Source: Prorocentrum cordatum (lineage: Eukaryota > Sar > Dinophyceae > Prorocentrales > Prorocentraceae). Taken from it: a stretch of DNA of 64,000 nucleotides. The stretch's first letter is position 1; each line of letters starts with the position of its first letter. The stretch is from assembly GCA_963575745.1 (NCBI GenBank), contig CAUYUJ010003388.1, forward strand, positions 1 through 64,000, in the 5' to 3' direction. Below the pieces are notes generated by a model. The model was not told the DNA's origin and made no database searches. It saw nothing but the letters and a program-made list of their open reading frames with translations. Position numbers and translations under genes: made by a program. Shown piece by piece: positions 42,576-52,174 of the stretch.

Positions 42576-44135
42576 ATGGTGATGATGTTCGATGCGAGTC
42601 TCTACGGTGGTGCGCTCATCTCTACGGTGGCAACGGTGGAGGAGCAGCGTCGAGAAGCACGATATGCAGTTCGAGGAGGCTGGACCGTCTGGACGGGCAT
42701 TTCCTCGTCCTGGGCTGCGGACGCCTGGTGCGAGGGGGAGGCCTTCAGACGCGTGGGCACCGACGTGGAGTTGGGCACCCGGATCCGCGTTCCGCCTGTG
42801 CACGAGTGTTGGGACGACATCGCTCGGTGGAAGGAGGTTGTGCGCTGGCGCTGGGAGGAGAAGGAACACATCAACTTGCTGGAGATGCGCACGGGGGTGG
42901 CCGCGGCGAGGCACTCGGCCCGCACCCGGGCGAGCTGGGGGAAGAGACACTTACGCATCACGGACTCGATGGTCTGCCTCGGCGGCTTCAGCAAGGGCAG
43001 ATCGGCCAGCCGGCCCATTCTAATCTTGTGCAGGAGAATGGCCGCCCTCGACCTTGGGTGCGGCATGCGGGAGTACTGGCGCTGGGTGCCGTCGGACCGC
43101 AACCACAGCGACGGGCCGAGCCGAGGTTTTCCGATTGGGCAGGCCCCGAAGGAGCGGAGGAGAGACGAGCTGGTGTTGCCGGAGGAGGTGGCTTCGAGCA
43201 TCGAGGCCCTGGCGGACTTGGCGGAGGTGGACCCCTTCCAGCCGCTCAGGATGGGCGTCTCGATCCCGGTGAAGGTGCTGCGCTTCGTTCACCTCTGCAG
43301 TGGCCACACGCGCATCGGGGACCTGGAGGACTGGCTGCTCAGGATCGCGGGCTCGCGAGGCTACCTGATGATCTGCACCAACGTGGACATCGGCTTCGGG
43401 GCGGAGTTCGACCTGACGGACGAGGTCAACGTGCGGAGGCTGGAGCTGCTGGCAGAAGTGGAGACGGACGGAGGACACTCAGGCCCTTCATGCTCTACTT
43501 GGTCGCGGGTTCGCTTCCAGCCTGGAGGCCCCCCTACGCTACGTCTGCGAGATCAGCTGTGGGGTCGGCCGGGTCTGCGAGGGGACGACGCGAAGAAGGT
43601 GAAGCTTGGGAATGCGCAGTTGCTGAGCAGCTTGAGGATCCTGAAAGCGATCGGGCTCAAGGGCGGCTCGGTCTCCATCGAGCATCCTGCCGATCCGGGT
43701 TGTCCGCCGTTTCCATCGATCTTCGTGACCAAGGAGCTGGTGGACTGGGAGGCCCAGTTGGGTGCCTACCGAGTGACCTTCCCGCAGTGCATGCGGGGCT
43801 GCCCCGCGCTGAAGCTGACGACGCTCACGGGGACGGCCTTCGGGATGCAGCGGTTTGTTCGTCCCTGCGTGCACGAGAACCACTCGGCGAGCCTCTGTGG
43901 CAAGGACGAGAGCGGTCGCTTTCGGACGAGGGTGGCCCAGGCGTACCCTTCCGACTTCTGCAGGATGTTGGCAGAGTGCCACGTGGACGCGATGCTGACC
44001 ATGCAGGAGAGACGGGAGGCCGACCTGACCGAGAGGGCCGTGGAGCAATTGATCTCAGAGACCCTGGAGCGCAGGCGCCGGGACGCTACGTTGCTGGAGT
44101 CATTACCTGCAGCTTTCCTTCGAGCCTCGGGTTGA
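42576..44135 (+). CDS. RNase H fused to methyltransferase-like domain
   Basis: 519 codons. RNase H active-site positions are present: D6 (FDAS), E103 (INLLEM), D130 (ITDSM) and D179 (NHSDGPSR), as expected for the DIRS order. From ~residue 236 a second domain begins: FVHLCSG (SAM-loop-like), GPSCSTWSR at 303-311 (PC-like loop with Cys306), SIEHP at 367-371 (ENV-like position), then QCMRG and a C..H.N.H stretch (residues ~404-436). This order resembles a divergent C5 or related DNA methyltransferase, and parallels the module in the copia-order element at 52111-54864. Whether it methylates DNA is unknown. Confidence 0.7.
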   Translation: MVMMFDASLYGGALISTVATVEEQRREARYAVRGGWTVWTGISSSWAADAWCEGEAFRRVGTDVELGTRIRVPPVHECWDDIARWKEVVRWRWEEKEHINLLEMRTGVAAARHSARTRASWGKRHLRITDSMVCLGGFSKGRSASRPILILCRRMAALDLGCGMREYWRWVPSDRNHSDGPSRGFPIGQAPKERRRDELVLPEEVASSIEALADLAEVDPFQPLRMGVSIPVKVLRFVHLCSGHTRIGDLEDWLLRIAGSRGYLMICTNVDIGFGAEFDLTDEVNVRRLELLAEVETDGGHSGPSCSTWSRVRFQPGGPPTLRLRDQLWGRPGLRGDDAKKVKLGNAQLLSSLRILKAIGLKGGSVSIEHPADPGCPPFPSIFVTKELVDWEAQLGAYRVTFPQCMRGCPALKLTTLTGTAFGMQRFVRPCVHENHSASLCGKDESGRFRTRVAQAYPSDFCRMLAECHVDAMLTMQERREADLTERAVEQLISETLERRRRDATLLESLPAAFLRASG

Positions 44136-44158
44136 CTGGGGGCGGAAGTCCATGTGCG

Positions 44159-45760
44159 ATGGGCCGGCCCCCGCCCATGCCCGACGATGTTCGAGCGCAA
44201 GCGGTACAAGATTATGTCGACATGATGCAAGATCTACAGGATTGGGCGCAGCAGTGGTTCAGCGACCTCACGCAGCGGGCCACCGATGGTACCGAGTGGC
44301 AGGAGTGGTGCGTGGCCTTCCTGACGGATGTACTGCTGAGCGGCCCCAATCAGGCTCTGAGGCGCCTACTCGTCCGCGGGCTACCTCGCCACACGATCAC
44401 CGACATCATCAGAGATCTTTGCAGCAGCACCTGGAGGGCGACGCAAGATCAAAGGGATCGCTTGGTCGCGAGCTTTCGAGAAGCGACTCCGACGGAGAGA
44501 CAGCGGCTACAACAGGAACACTGGACGGAGCTGGAAGATCTTCGTGCGATGTTTCGGGTTCGACTTGGTGACCAGGCGCCTGACCATCGACGATCGCCAC
44601 GTCTCGGGGAGCCCGACGTGGATGATGAGCAGCCGTCGACCGGGACCGCTTGCCGGTCCTGTTGCCCGCGGTGGTCTGTGCTCCTGGGCTGGCTGCTGCT
44701 ACCCTTTCTATCGGACGCCGTCGGTGAAGAGAGGCTACGGCACCACGCTCAGCACAGCAAGATGGGCAATACCCACCGCAGGAACGACGCGGAGGGCGCG
44801 CACCCACAGGGGGTGCAACGGCGGGAGAGAACCACCTATGGGCTGGCATTGCTGCCGTTCTCGGTCTCCACCAAGACGGCGCTGGGCTGCTACGTGCCCA
44901 ACGTGCGCCGCTTCCTGAACTTCGCGCTAGAGGTGAACCTGCCGATGATGAGCCGAGAGGAGATCGATGACTCCGTTCTTTGCTACTTGGACCGCCTGGT
45001 CGAGGATGAGGAGGTGGGTCCGCATCGAGGAGATTTCGTTGTGCATGGGCTTGCCTACGTGTGGCCCGAGCTCTCGACGGGGTTGCCGAGGTCCAACCGA
45101 GCTCTTCGAGCTTGGCATCGACTTCACGTTGCGGGAGAAGGGGGACCCCAGCCCCTCGAGCTCTGGGCCGTGCTGGACGAGGCCATGAGGTTGGCCGGGA
45201 GCGTGGAGGCCGCTGACGCCGCCGAGGTCGCCCTGGACGCCTACCTCAGGTCCGCGGAGCTGTTCGCCCTGCGGGCGGCCGACATCGTGGTCGACGTGGA
45301 CGAGGCGGGCGAGCAGATTGTTGCTCTACGACTCGGGGTGACCGAGCGTGGTGAGAGGACCAAGACGGGCGTGAGGCAGGGCGTGCTGATCGACCGTCGG
45401 CATGTGAGTGACATGCTCGTGCGTAGGAAGTCCGAGCGAGACCCCTCGGACCGGGTCTTCAGCTGCTCGGTGGATGCCTACCGCCGGGCGCTGAGGCGAG
45501 CCTGCGACGACGTCGGTGTCGAGCACTTCCCGCCCCATGCTGCCAGGCACTCGGGGCCGAGCCACGACGCGGCGACGGGCTACAGGACGGTGTGGGCCAT
45601 CCAGCGGCGCGGGCGGTGGGCTTCAGAGAAGAGCGTGCTCAGGTATATGAAGACGCACGCCCTGGTGGCCGCCCGCGCCGCGCTCCCGCCAGACATCCTT
45701 GAGCGCGGGAGCCGACTGGTTCACAAGAAGAGTGGTCGCCCTGAAAAGGCTCGTGAGTGA
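44159..45760 (+). CDS. tyrosine recombinase of the retroelement
   Basis: 533 codons from an ATG that overlaps no upstream frame (the RNase H ORF stops at 44135). The N-terminal ~210 residues are variable; the core-binding region begins near TYGLALLPFS. Catalytic signatures of the tyrosine recombinase family are R364 (YLRSAELF), H460-x-x-R463 (HAARH), W487 (GRW) and the nucleophile Y496 (LRYMKTH). It would integrate the circular cDNA by strand exchange, with no target-site duplication expected. It is intact and immediately upstream of the B-A array on which it should act. The longer open frame running back to 39140 is a chance extension. Confidence 0.85.
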   Translation: MGRPPPMPDDVRAQAVQDYVDMMQDLQDWAQQWFSDLTQRATDGTEWQEWCVAFLTDVLLSGPNQALRRLLVRGLPRHTITDIIRDLCSSTWRATQDQRDRLVASFREATPTERQRLQQEHWTELEDLRAMFRVRLGDQAPDHRRSPRLGEPDVDDEQPSTGTACRSCCPRWSVLLGWLLLPFLSDAVGEERLRHHAQHSKMGNTHRRNDAEGAHPQGVQRRERTTYGLALLPFSVSTKTALGCYVPNVRRFLNFALEVNLPMMSREEIDDSVLCYLDRLVEDEEVGPHRGDFVVHGLAYVWPELSTGLPRSNRALRAWHRLHVAGEGGPQPLELWAVLDEAMRLAGSVEAADAAEVALDAYLRSAELFALRAADIVVDVDEAGEQIVALRLGVTERGERTKTGVRQGVLIDRRHVSDMLVRRKSERDPSDRVFSCSVDAYRRALRRACDDVGVEHFPPHAARHSGPSHDAATGYRTVWAIQRRGRWASEKSVLRYMKTHALVAARAALPPDILERGSRLVHKKSGRPEKARE

Positions 45761-45910
45761 TCCATGTCGTGTTGTGAATGATCTACGGAGTTTTTTGGAG
45801 CCCTGCCGAGGCTGTGAATGTGTGACGGCTGTGGGAGGCGCCCGAACCCTCCCACCCAGCCCAGGCGCCGCCACAGCCAGGCGCTAATGCAAGCTATGCG
45901 GTGGTGTGGG

Positions 45911-47740
45911 ACCTGATACGGGGTCTGCTTCAAATCTCTGTATTTTTTTGTGGTGCAGACCCCGCCGTCACCTTCTGCCGCCGCTCTCGGCGGCATCATG
46001 TCCACGGTTCAGGCAGAAAATAGAGAGTTCAGTTTAGGCTGGCGCCACCTTCCGCCGCCCCCCGCTTGGAGAGAGACAGTGACCCGTGCCTCTAAATGTG
46101 TGTTGTTGCAAACAATGAAGTTTTCGGGCCGTGGTCCTCTCTCCTCCCCCCCCTCCCCCGTCTGTTAAGTGGTCGGTGGGCGGGGAGGGCGGGGGCGGCG
46201 CAAAGTCAGGTGGCGCCGTTCTGACATAACACGTTATGTTTGTGTTCTCCGCTCAAGTTCTCCCTCCCTCCCTTCCCTCTTTCGCTCCCCGTTCACTTAC
46301 CTCGTCACAGCTCTGTGGGGGCCTGATACGGGGTCTGCTTCAAATCTCTGTAATTTTTTGTGGTGCAGACCCCGCCGCCACCTTCTGCCGCCGCTCTCGG
46401 CGGCATCATGTCCACGGTTCAGGCAGAAAATAGAGAGTTCAGTTTAGGCTGGCGCCACCTTCCGCCGCCCCCCGCTTGGAGAGAGACAGTGACCCGTGCC
46501 TCTAAATGTGTGTTGTTGCAAACAATGAAGTTTTCGGGCCGTGGTCCTCTCTCCTCCTCCCCCCTCCCCCGTCTGTTAAGTGGTCGGTGGGCGGGGAGGG
46601 CGGGGGCGGCGCAAAGTCAGGTGGCGCCGTTCTGACATAACACGTTATGTTTGTGTTCTCCGCTCAAGTTCTCCCTCCCTCCCTTCCCTCTTTCGCTCCC
46701 CGTTCACTTACCTCGTCACAGCTCTGTGGGGGCCTGATACGGGGTCTGCTTCAAATCTCTGTAATTTTTTGTGGTGCAGACCCCGCCGTCACCTTCTGCC
46801 GCCGCTCTCGGCGGCATCATGTCCACGGTTCAGGCAGAAAATAGAGAGTTCAGTTTAGGCTGGCGCCACCTTCCGCCGCCCCCCGCTTGGAGAGAGACAG
46901 TGACCCGTGCCTCTAAATGTGTGTTGTTGCAAACAATGAAGTTTTCGGGCCGTGGTCCTCTCTCCTCCTCCCCCCTCCCCCGTCTGTTAAGTGGTCGGTG
47001 GGCGGGGAGGGCGGGGGCGGCGCAAAGTCAGGTGGCGCCGTTCTGACATAACACGTTATGTTTGTGTTCTCCGCTCAAGTTCTCCCTCCCTCCCTTCCCT
47101 CTTTCGCTTCCCGTTCACTTACCTCGTCACAGCTCTGTGGGGACCTGATACGGGGTCTGCTTCAAATCTCTGTATTTTGTTGTGGTGCAGACCCCGCCGT
47201 CACCTTCTGCCGCCGCTCTCGGCGGCATCATGTCCACGGTTCAGGCAGAAAATAGAGAGTTCAGTTTAGGCTGGCGCCACCTTCCGCCGCCCCCCGCTTG
47301 GAGAGAGACAGTGACCCGTGCCTCTAAATGTGTGTTGTTGCAAACAATGAAGTTTTCGGGCCGTGGTCCTCTCTCCTCCTCCCCCCTCCCCCGTCTGTTA
47401 AGTGGTCGGTGGGCGGGGAGGGCGGGGGCGGCGCAAAGTCAGGTGGCGCCGTTCTGACATAACACGTTATGTTTGTGTTCTCCGCTCAAGTTCTCCCTCC
47501 CTCCCTTCCCTCTTTCGCTTCCCGTTCACTTACCTCGTCACAGCTCTGTGGGGACCTGATACGGGGTCTGCCTCAAATAACTGTATTTTTTTGTGGTGCA
47601 GACCCCGCCGTCACCTTCTGCCGCCGCTCTCGGCGGCATCATGTCCACGGTTCAGGCAGAAAATAGAGAGTTCAGTTTAGGCTGGCGCCACCTTCCGCCG
47701 CCCCCCGCTTGGAGCGAGACAGTGACCGGTGCCTCTAAAC
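45911..47740 (+). repeat. B-A-B-A split-repeat array, 411-bp period
   Basis: The phrase CCTGATACGGGGTCTGC occurs near 45913, 46322, 46733, 47144 and 47555, with a 411-bp period (409 for the first). A copies, matching 38651-38817, follow at 46098, 46509, 46920 and 47331. Each B part contains an inverted repeat, GGGGTCTGC...GCAGACCCC (first at 45921-45964), and a smaller GCCGCC...GGCGGC stem. The array ends after the fifth B copy at about 47740. Short open frames inside each unit are not credible genes. Confidence 0.9.
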
Positions 47741-47744
47741 ATGT

Positions 47745-47864
47745 TTTTCGGGTTCCCCGCCAAGACGGCCCAAGAGCGCTCCAAGAGAGCCCAAGACCGC
47801 CCAAGACGGCCCAAGAGGCCCCCAAGAGGCCCCCAAGAGGCGCCCAAGGGGCGTCCCAAGAGGG
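47745..47864. repeat. CCCAAGAGG repeat, left flank of copia-order element
   Basis: Same family as 33411-33500, including the phrase GGGGCGTCCCAAGAGGG. At 33500 that phrase continues with more repeat; here it is cut by the LTR at 47865. This marks the insertion point. Confidence 0.85.
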
Positions 47865-48120
47865 AGTCGAAAACATGCTGGTAAGCTTAGGTATGTGTTA
47901 CGCTTCAAGCGTTGCCATATCCCAGGCTTTGGCTCATATCGCATGAGCAAGAGAGCGAGACGAAGCATGGGATCTGGAGTAAAGGATAGAAGGGGCATCT
48001 TCAATGGAAAAGGTATTTTCCGATCTCAGATACCAGTCGTGCGCCTCGGTGAGGCACAGTCATATATTTGGCCGGGCCCGGCTTGAGCCAGGCACGGCAG
48101 CGGTACATGCTCGATTTATA
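47865..48120 (-). repeat. left (3') LTR, right edge uncertain
   Basis: The left edge at 47865 is exact, because similarity with the right copy starts there. Similarity is provable only to 47981, where the window ends on the other side. The LTR must stop before the RT stop codon at 48254. A purine-rich minus-strand stretch at 48121-48144 (AAACGGAGAAGG...) could be the polypurine tract, which would put the edge near 48120. The ends are not the usual TG...CA. Confidence 0.6.
48114..48120 (-). promoter_or_regulatory. TATA-like element in the LTR
   Basis: TATAAAT on the minus strand, about 150 bp before the ATG that opens the Gag frame in the LTR. It is a plausible core promoter for the element. 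TATA boxes are generally rare in dinoflagellate host genes. Confidence 0.4.
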
Positions 48121-48253
48121 CCTCGCCTTTAACCTTCTCCGTTTAAAGTCGGAGGGGGAGGAGACGAGCAGGCACCGCACTTCTACATTACGCGGAAAAA
48201 CAGTGCTAAGCAGCAGCGGCTGCCTACAAGGCAAGGGCGCGCGAGTAGCCTCG

Positions 48254-50362
48254 CTACCGGCGAGTTTCCTCGCTACTAGAGCGCACCTGCATGCGGGTTT
48301 CCCCGCTAGCTCGGGAGGCAGGGCCGTCCTGAGACGACCTGCCCGCCCTATACGGAGTATGTTTCTTCAGCTCGTGCTTGAAGGATTGCTGGCCGGCCAT
48401 TACTTGTAGGAGCAACGCGCGGTCAATACTACCTTTGGTATGACCATCGGCAGTCATATCCCGCGTGTCACACCATTGAACGCTTTCAACGATTCCGCGC
48501 TCCATCATCTGGCGGATCCAGCTAATGTGCCCAAGCAGAGTACATTCTGTGGGCTTCTTCAGATCTTTGCTAGACAAAGACTTGAAGACAGACTCGGCAT
48601 CAATAGTCAGAGTGACTTTGATACATAGACCACCCATTTCCAATATGTTCTTTAACTGTGTGGGGGTCAATGGTCCCGAGTGTAGCTCGTGGAGCGTTAC
48701 AATGGTCGGGTAGCAGTCTTCCAAGTTGTGGGCTGCTGCCAGTGTTTCCGCAGAGTAGCTCGAACGCACCTGCAGTCGATGAGACTTGCAGTATGCGTCC
48801 ACCAGGTGCACGACGGGTTTCCCCGCTTGCGTGTGGCCACGCCTCAGCAGGTTAGCCCCGCGGATACCATAGCCTTTGACTTCGTCGTCTTCATCTCCGT
48901 TGAGACGACGATAGCCAGAATCGCTATGCAGGTCGACTTCTCCTGTTGGGGTCATAGCTTGATACACGATCTTCTTCGGACCTGCCTGTAGTTTCCTGGT
49001 AACCGCGTTTAGTCGTCGTACCTGGATGTTTGTCGGTTCCTGGATACGTTGTAGTGAGACAACATAGACCATCAGCCATACCTGCGTGATCAACGCATAG
49101 GCTAGAGCGCCACGAAGACTGACGAACATATCAGAAATCGTCTCTGTCGCTTTGCTCTCAGGATCGGCTCCTGTGAGTTCTGGATGTGTGATAGGACGAA
49201 GCTGTTTGATGTATTCGTCCTGATCAAGAGTGACGCTCCCATCATCGGTCTTGTTGTACCGAACGGCACAGTTTGTGTATGTGTGCTTGTTCAGTTTGCA
49301 CTTTCCAAACGCATCTTCAACACACTTGACATACCTGTCAATAGCATCTTCCTTCCCGGTCATATTGATGCCATCAACGTGTTTGGCTGTCAAGAGGTTT
49401 GGGCTCATCTCGAACTCTTCGTCGTATGAAGTAGGCTGTAGCCCAGAGCTCCTAGTGATGGACCTGAGCTTCAACGAGAATGCCCTGGGAGCATCCTTCG
49501 TGCCCGTCCCCGGCTTCAGACACCGAAGACAATGCTTTGATTCGTCATATGACTCAAGGCCTGGCAGTGTGCGAAGGACAGCTGCTGACCCAGGAGGTAG
49601 CGCGAAGCACACCACACGCACTTTCTCGCCCGTTGCCGCGGCGAGCTCGCTATAGGTCAGTCCCTTCAAGAAAGCCATGTTGATGTCCAGGGAAGCGATG
49701 ATCCAAGCTTTGTTGCATGCAGCAGAACTTGCGAGCAGTCTCTGGCTTGACCTCCTTGCCGTGCCAGAGAAGGTTTCGGCATCAAAGGCTTCAAGGTCCA
49801 TGAAGCCACGGAGTACCAAGCGTGACCTGATCGTCCTTTCCATTTCGCCCTTTTCGTTCTTGACAAACTTCCATTTGTATACGTAGCGTGAAGTCATGAT
49901 GTTAGACGCTTTGCTCGAGTCAGTCATCTGGAAGCATTTGTTGTCAAGCCAAGTCTTCAATTCTGTGTAAAGGGCTTTGGAAACTTTGACCGGATTTGCT
50001 TGAATGTCGGCCTTCGTGAGTAGATCGTCTTCCTTGACGACCACGGCACGTTTGAAAGCAGCACTAACGTATACTCGCATAGTTGTGACGCTGCTGTCAT
50101 CCAACAATCGGCGTTGCTGCTCGGACAGGACGACTTTGGACATGTCTGCTGCGAAGCAGAGCTCGATGTACTTCCCGTGCTCATCGGAGTCCAGATCATA
50201 TTTACTGTCCGGATCCGTGGAGCATAAAGGAACGTAGTAAGAAGTGTCCATGTCGTATCCTGGCGGGCGACCCCGCTCCGGCAAGTGGCCTTGCACATCT
50301 TCACAGGTCGTAGAGACTAACACACACTGTGTGTCTGTCATGTATGTGGGAACTGTATGCAT
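48254..50362 (-). CDS. copia-order reverse transcriptase-RNase H
   Basis: 702 codons from ATG, directly after the integrase frame. RT: YKWKFVKNEKGE (residue ~162), SLDINMAFLKG with catalytic D226, and HVDGINMTG at 328-336 where family members have a [YH]VDD box. Here the second Asp is Gly (codon GGC at 49370-49372), which should damage polymerase activity. RNase H is complete: D481, E539, D588 and D639 (TRDMTADGHTKG). The frame is continuous with integrase except for one TAA. Three GCGGGTTTCCCCGC-type hairpins lie in or near it (for example 48293-48306). Confidence 0.85.
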   Translation of the reverse strand: MHTVPTYMTDTQCVLVSTTCEDVQGHLPERGRPPGYDMDTSYYVPLCSTDPDSKYDLDSDEHGKYIELCFAADMSKVVLSEQQRRLLDDSSVTTMRVYVSAAFKRAVVVKEDDLLTKADIQANPVKVSKALYTELKTWLDNKCFQMTDSSKASNIMTSRYVYKWKFVKNEKGEMERTIRSRLVLRGFMDLEAFDAETFSGTARRSSQRLLASSAACNKAWIIASLDINMAFLKGLTYSELAAATGEKVRVVCFALPPGSAAVLRTLPGLESYDESKHCLRCLKPGTGTKDAPRAFSLKLRSITRSSGLQPTSYDEEFEMSPNLLTAKHVDGINMTGKEDAIDRYVKCVEDAFGKCKLNKHTYTNCAVRYNKTDDGSVTLDQDEYIKQLRPITHPELTGADPESKATETISDMFVSLRGALAYALITQVWLMVYVVSLQRIQEPTNIQVRRLNAVTRKLQAGPKKIVYQAMTPTGEVDLHSDSGYRRLNGDEDDEVKGYGIRGANLLRRGHTQAGKPVVHLVDAYCKSHRLQVRSSYSAETLAAAHNLEDCYPTIVTLHELHSGPLTPTQLKNILEMGGLCIKVTLTIDAESVFKSLSSKDLKKPTECTLLGHISWIRQMMERGIVESVQWCDTRDMTADGHTKGSIDRALLLQVMAGQQSFKHELKKHTPYRAGRSSQDGPASRASGETRMQVRSSSEETRR

Positions 50363-50365
50363 GAC

Positions 50366-52174
50366 TTATTCTGTGTCAGCTTCAAGGAGTGTTCTGTCAT
50401 CCATCAGTTCAGCATACCACGACTTCAAGACAAAGGCATCCAGATCTTCTTCTGTTTCCTCTATGATGGTCGGGAGCCGACCATCGTTCTCCGCAGGAGG
50501 CTGCTCAGGAGCAGCTGCTGGAGGTGACTCGCTTGGTGGTGGACCATCAGCGAGTTCCTCAAACTTAGTGAGGTCTCGGTCAAATCCAGCAGGCGGCTTC
50601 TTGGATTTAAGACACTGGATGATGCGTGAGTGTGTAGATCCTGTGATGTCGTAGATGTTCAAGGCAGTGCCATCAGCTTCATAGTAATGAAAGCCAGGGG
50701 TCACATCATTATCATAGTGCACTAGTGTACAGCTGTCTGCATAGGATGCAGCAGGCAACTTCGTCAGGCTCTTGGCAAGTCGTACAGCAACAACGTTTTC
50801 AATACGAAAATAGTTGCGCATGAGGTACTGAAGAGCCAAGTGCACTTTAGGCGAAAGCCGGCTCGCAGCAGTCATCTGCAGCCGGCCCTGTTTCGCTGGT
50901 AGATATCCGAAAGTCATGGCGGGTTTCCCCGCTGGCAGACCGGCAATAAAGGCCAATACTGTCCGAAGGGCCGTATTGTCCGATCCTATCTCGCGGACCA
51001 TAAGTGCTTCTATGTACAGCGTGTGTCTTGTGTCAGGATACTGTACTCGCACTTCGCGGCTACCGACCTTCACGATGACCTGGCCTCGGTCAGGTTCGTT
51101 GCGGATGACCGGGTATGGACCACTCCATCCACCCCAGTCGTCTTTCGTGGTGGTCGGGCGATGATAGTCCACGAGATCTCCCTCTCTGTAGTGAAATTCA
51201 CCCGTAGCAGTAGTCTTCGTACGAAGAGCCCTGTTTGTCTTGGCAACCGCAGTGGCCTGCGTGATTGCCTCCAGACTAACCCTCCTGATTGTCTCCTCCC
51301 TTGAGTGATCTGATGATTCAGCGGATTGATCATGATCCAAGACAGGGAAATCGGGAAGCATAGCTGGTTGTCTGCCATATAACGCATTATACGGAGAAGC
51401 TCCGTTGTAGAAGGTAAATGCATTGCTGGCAAACATGGCTTCATGTAAAAGACGAGTGAAATTCAGAGGAATATTCAATCTATTCAATTCTTCTCCCATC
51501 ACGTGTATGAGGTGTCGCAGGATGCCGTTCCTAGCTTCGATAGTCGTGGCGTGTTGGCCACGCGCTCGGATACGAAGCTCTGTTCCCTTGGATTTAAGGA
51601 TGGCCTTTGCTGTATCGTTATTCAGTGCTCCTTCCCCGTCGGAGTATAAGACTTTGGCAGGGCCATGCTGCATCCAAGTTGTGTGATAGGCATCGATAAC
51701 AGTGTGCATAGTCTTATCGGGGATCTCTGTACCAGCTGCCCAACGAATACAACGGTCGATGATGTGAAAAACAATATGTTCCTGTTTGTAAAAGAAAAAA
51801 TCACATTCGACTTCCTCGTTGAAATGTCCTGGCAGTGACACAGATGGCATCACCGTGTTGCCTGGTTTGTCCCAGGCACGACATTCTCTACACGAGTCGC
51901 AAATGCCCTTAATCAGACTCAAACGGGTTTCGCCCAAACCGACCTTAGCTAGAATCATCCGCATCTTTGGTTCCTTGGCATGAAACCATCTCAAGTGAAG
52001 CTTGCGGAGTTCTCGCTGCACTACAGCTGGGTCAAAGCTGCGCAGGTTTTGAAGGCTGAGCTGAACATCGAAACGAGTCCAATCAGGAAGCCTTGGCCTT
52101 GGCCTCGGCTCTACAGGAGGCTGCGGCGGCGGTGGAGGATCACCTCCTTCCATGCGTCCGCGCCTTGCTGCCAC
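50366..52174 (-). CDS. copia-order DDE integrase
   Basis: About 600 codons; first ATG at 52153. The frame is open and protein-like back to ~52430, where Ala/Pro-rich AAPAA units are read. Zinc-binding H65...C92-x-x-C95 precedes the catalytic core with D125 (ECDFFFYK), D179 (YSDGEGA) and E213 (TIEARNGI). It inserts the element cDNA into the genome. The frame ends at TAA 50366-50368, six codons short of the RT ATG and in the same frame, so the two were one polyprotein or are linked by readthrough. A -1 frame change joins it to the upstream methyltransferase-like ORF. Confidence 0.85.
   Translation of the reverse strand: MAARRGRMEGGDPPPPPQPPVEPRPRPRLPDWTRFDVQLSLQNLRSFDPAVVQRELRKLHLRWFHAKEPKMRMILAKVGLGETRLSLIKGICDSCRECRAWDKPGNTVMPSVSLPGHFNEEVECDFFFYKQEHIVFHIIDRCIRWAAGTEIPDKTMHTVIDAYHTTWMQHGPAKVLYSDGEGALNNDTAKAILKSKGTELRIRARGQHATTIEARNGILRHLIHVMGEELNRLNIPLNFTRLLHEAMFASNAFTFYNGASPYNALYGRQPAMLPDFPVLDHDQSAESSDHSREETIRRVSLEAITQATAVAKTNRALRTKTTATGEFHYREGDLVDYHRPTTTKDDWGGWSGPYPVIRNEPDRGQVIVKVGSREVRVQYPDTRHTLYIEALMVREIGSDNTALRTVLAFIAGLPAGKPAMTFGYLPAKQGRLQMTAASRLSPKVHLALQYLMRNYFRIENVVAVRLAKSLTKLPAASYADSCTLVHYDNDVTPGFHYYEADGTALNIYDITGSTHSRIIQCLKSKKPPAGFDRDLTKFEELADGPPPSESPPAAAPEQPPAENDGRLPTIIEETEEDLDAFVLKSWYAELMDDRTLLEADTE

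Larger units (their letters stand above)
38651..47740 (+). mobile_element. DIRS/Ngaro-type tyrosine-recombinase retroelement
   Basis: Contains the combination that defines this order: reverse transcriptase with a YIDD box (42102-42116), RNase H, and a tyrosine recombinase with R..HxxR..W..Y instead of a DDE integrase. There are no LTRs. A ~165-bp A repeat sits at the left end (38651-38817) and recurs in a B-A-B-A array at the right end (45911-47740), as in the split direct repeats of Ngaro/PAT elements. Gag-like ORFs precede RT. At least three coding-frame breaks (near 39425, 40406 and 42567) suggest that this copy is decayed or uses recoding. Both edges abut host repeats. Confidence 0.85.

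Noticed and set aside
39140-45760. A single 2,206-codon plus-strand frame over the whole tyrosine-recombinase element
   Set aside because: It is in the sensible frame only at 39425-40408 and 44159-45760. In between, RT and RNase H are clearly in another frame. The long opening is due to GC-rich codons with few stops.
45911-47740. CRISPR-like array
   Set aside because: The 411-bp units are contiguous copies with no unique spacers, and belong to the retroelement's split repeats. The scattered 14-bp hairpins are likewise not regularly spaced.
47925-47935. Spliced-leader match TTTGGCTCA in the LTR
   Set aside because: Only nine bases match, which is expected by chance in a window this size. It is also not next to a plausible acceptor and start.
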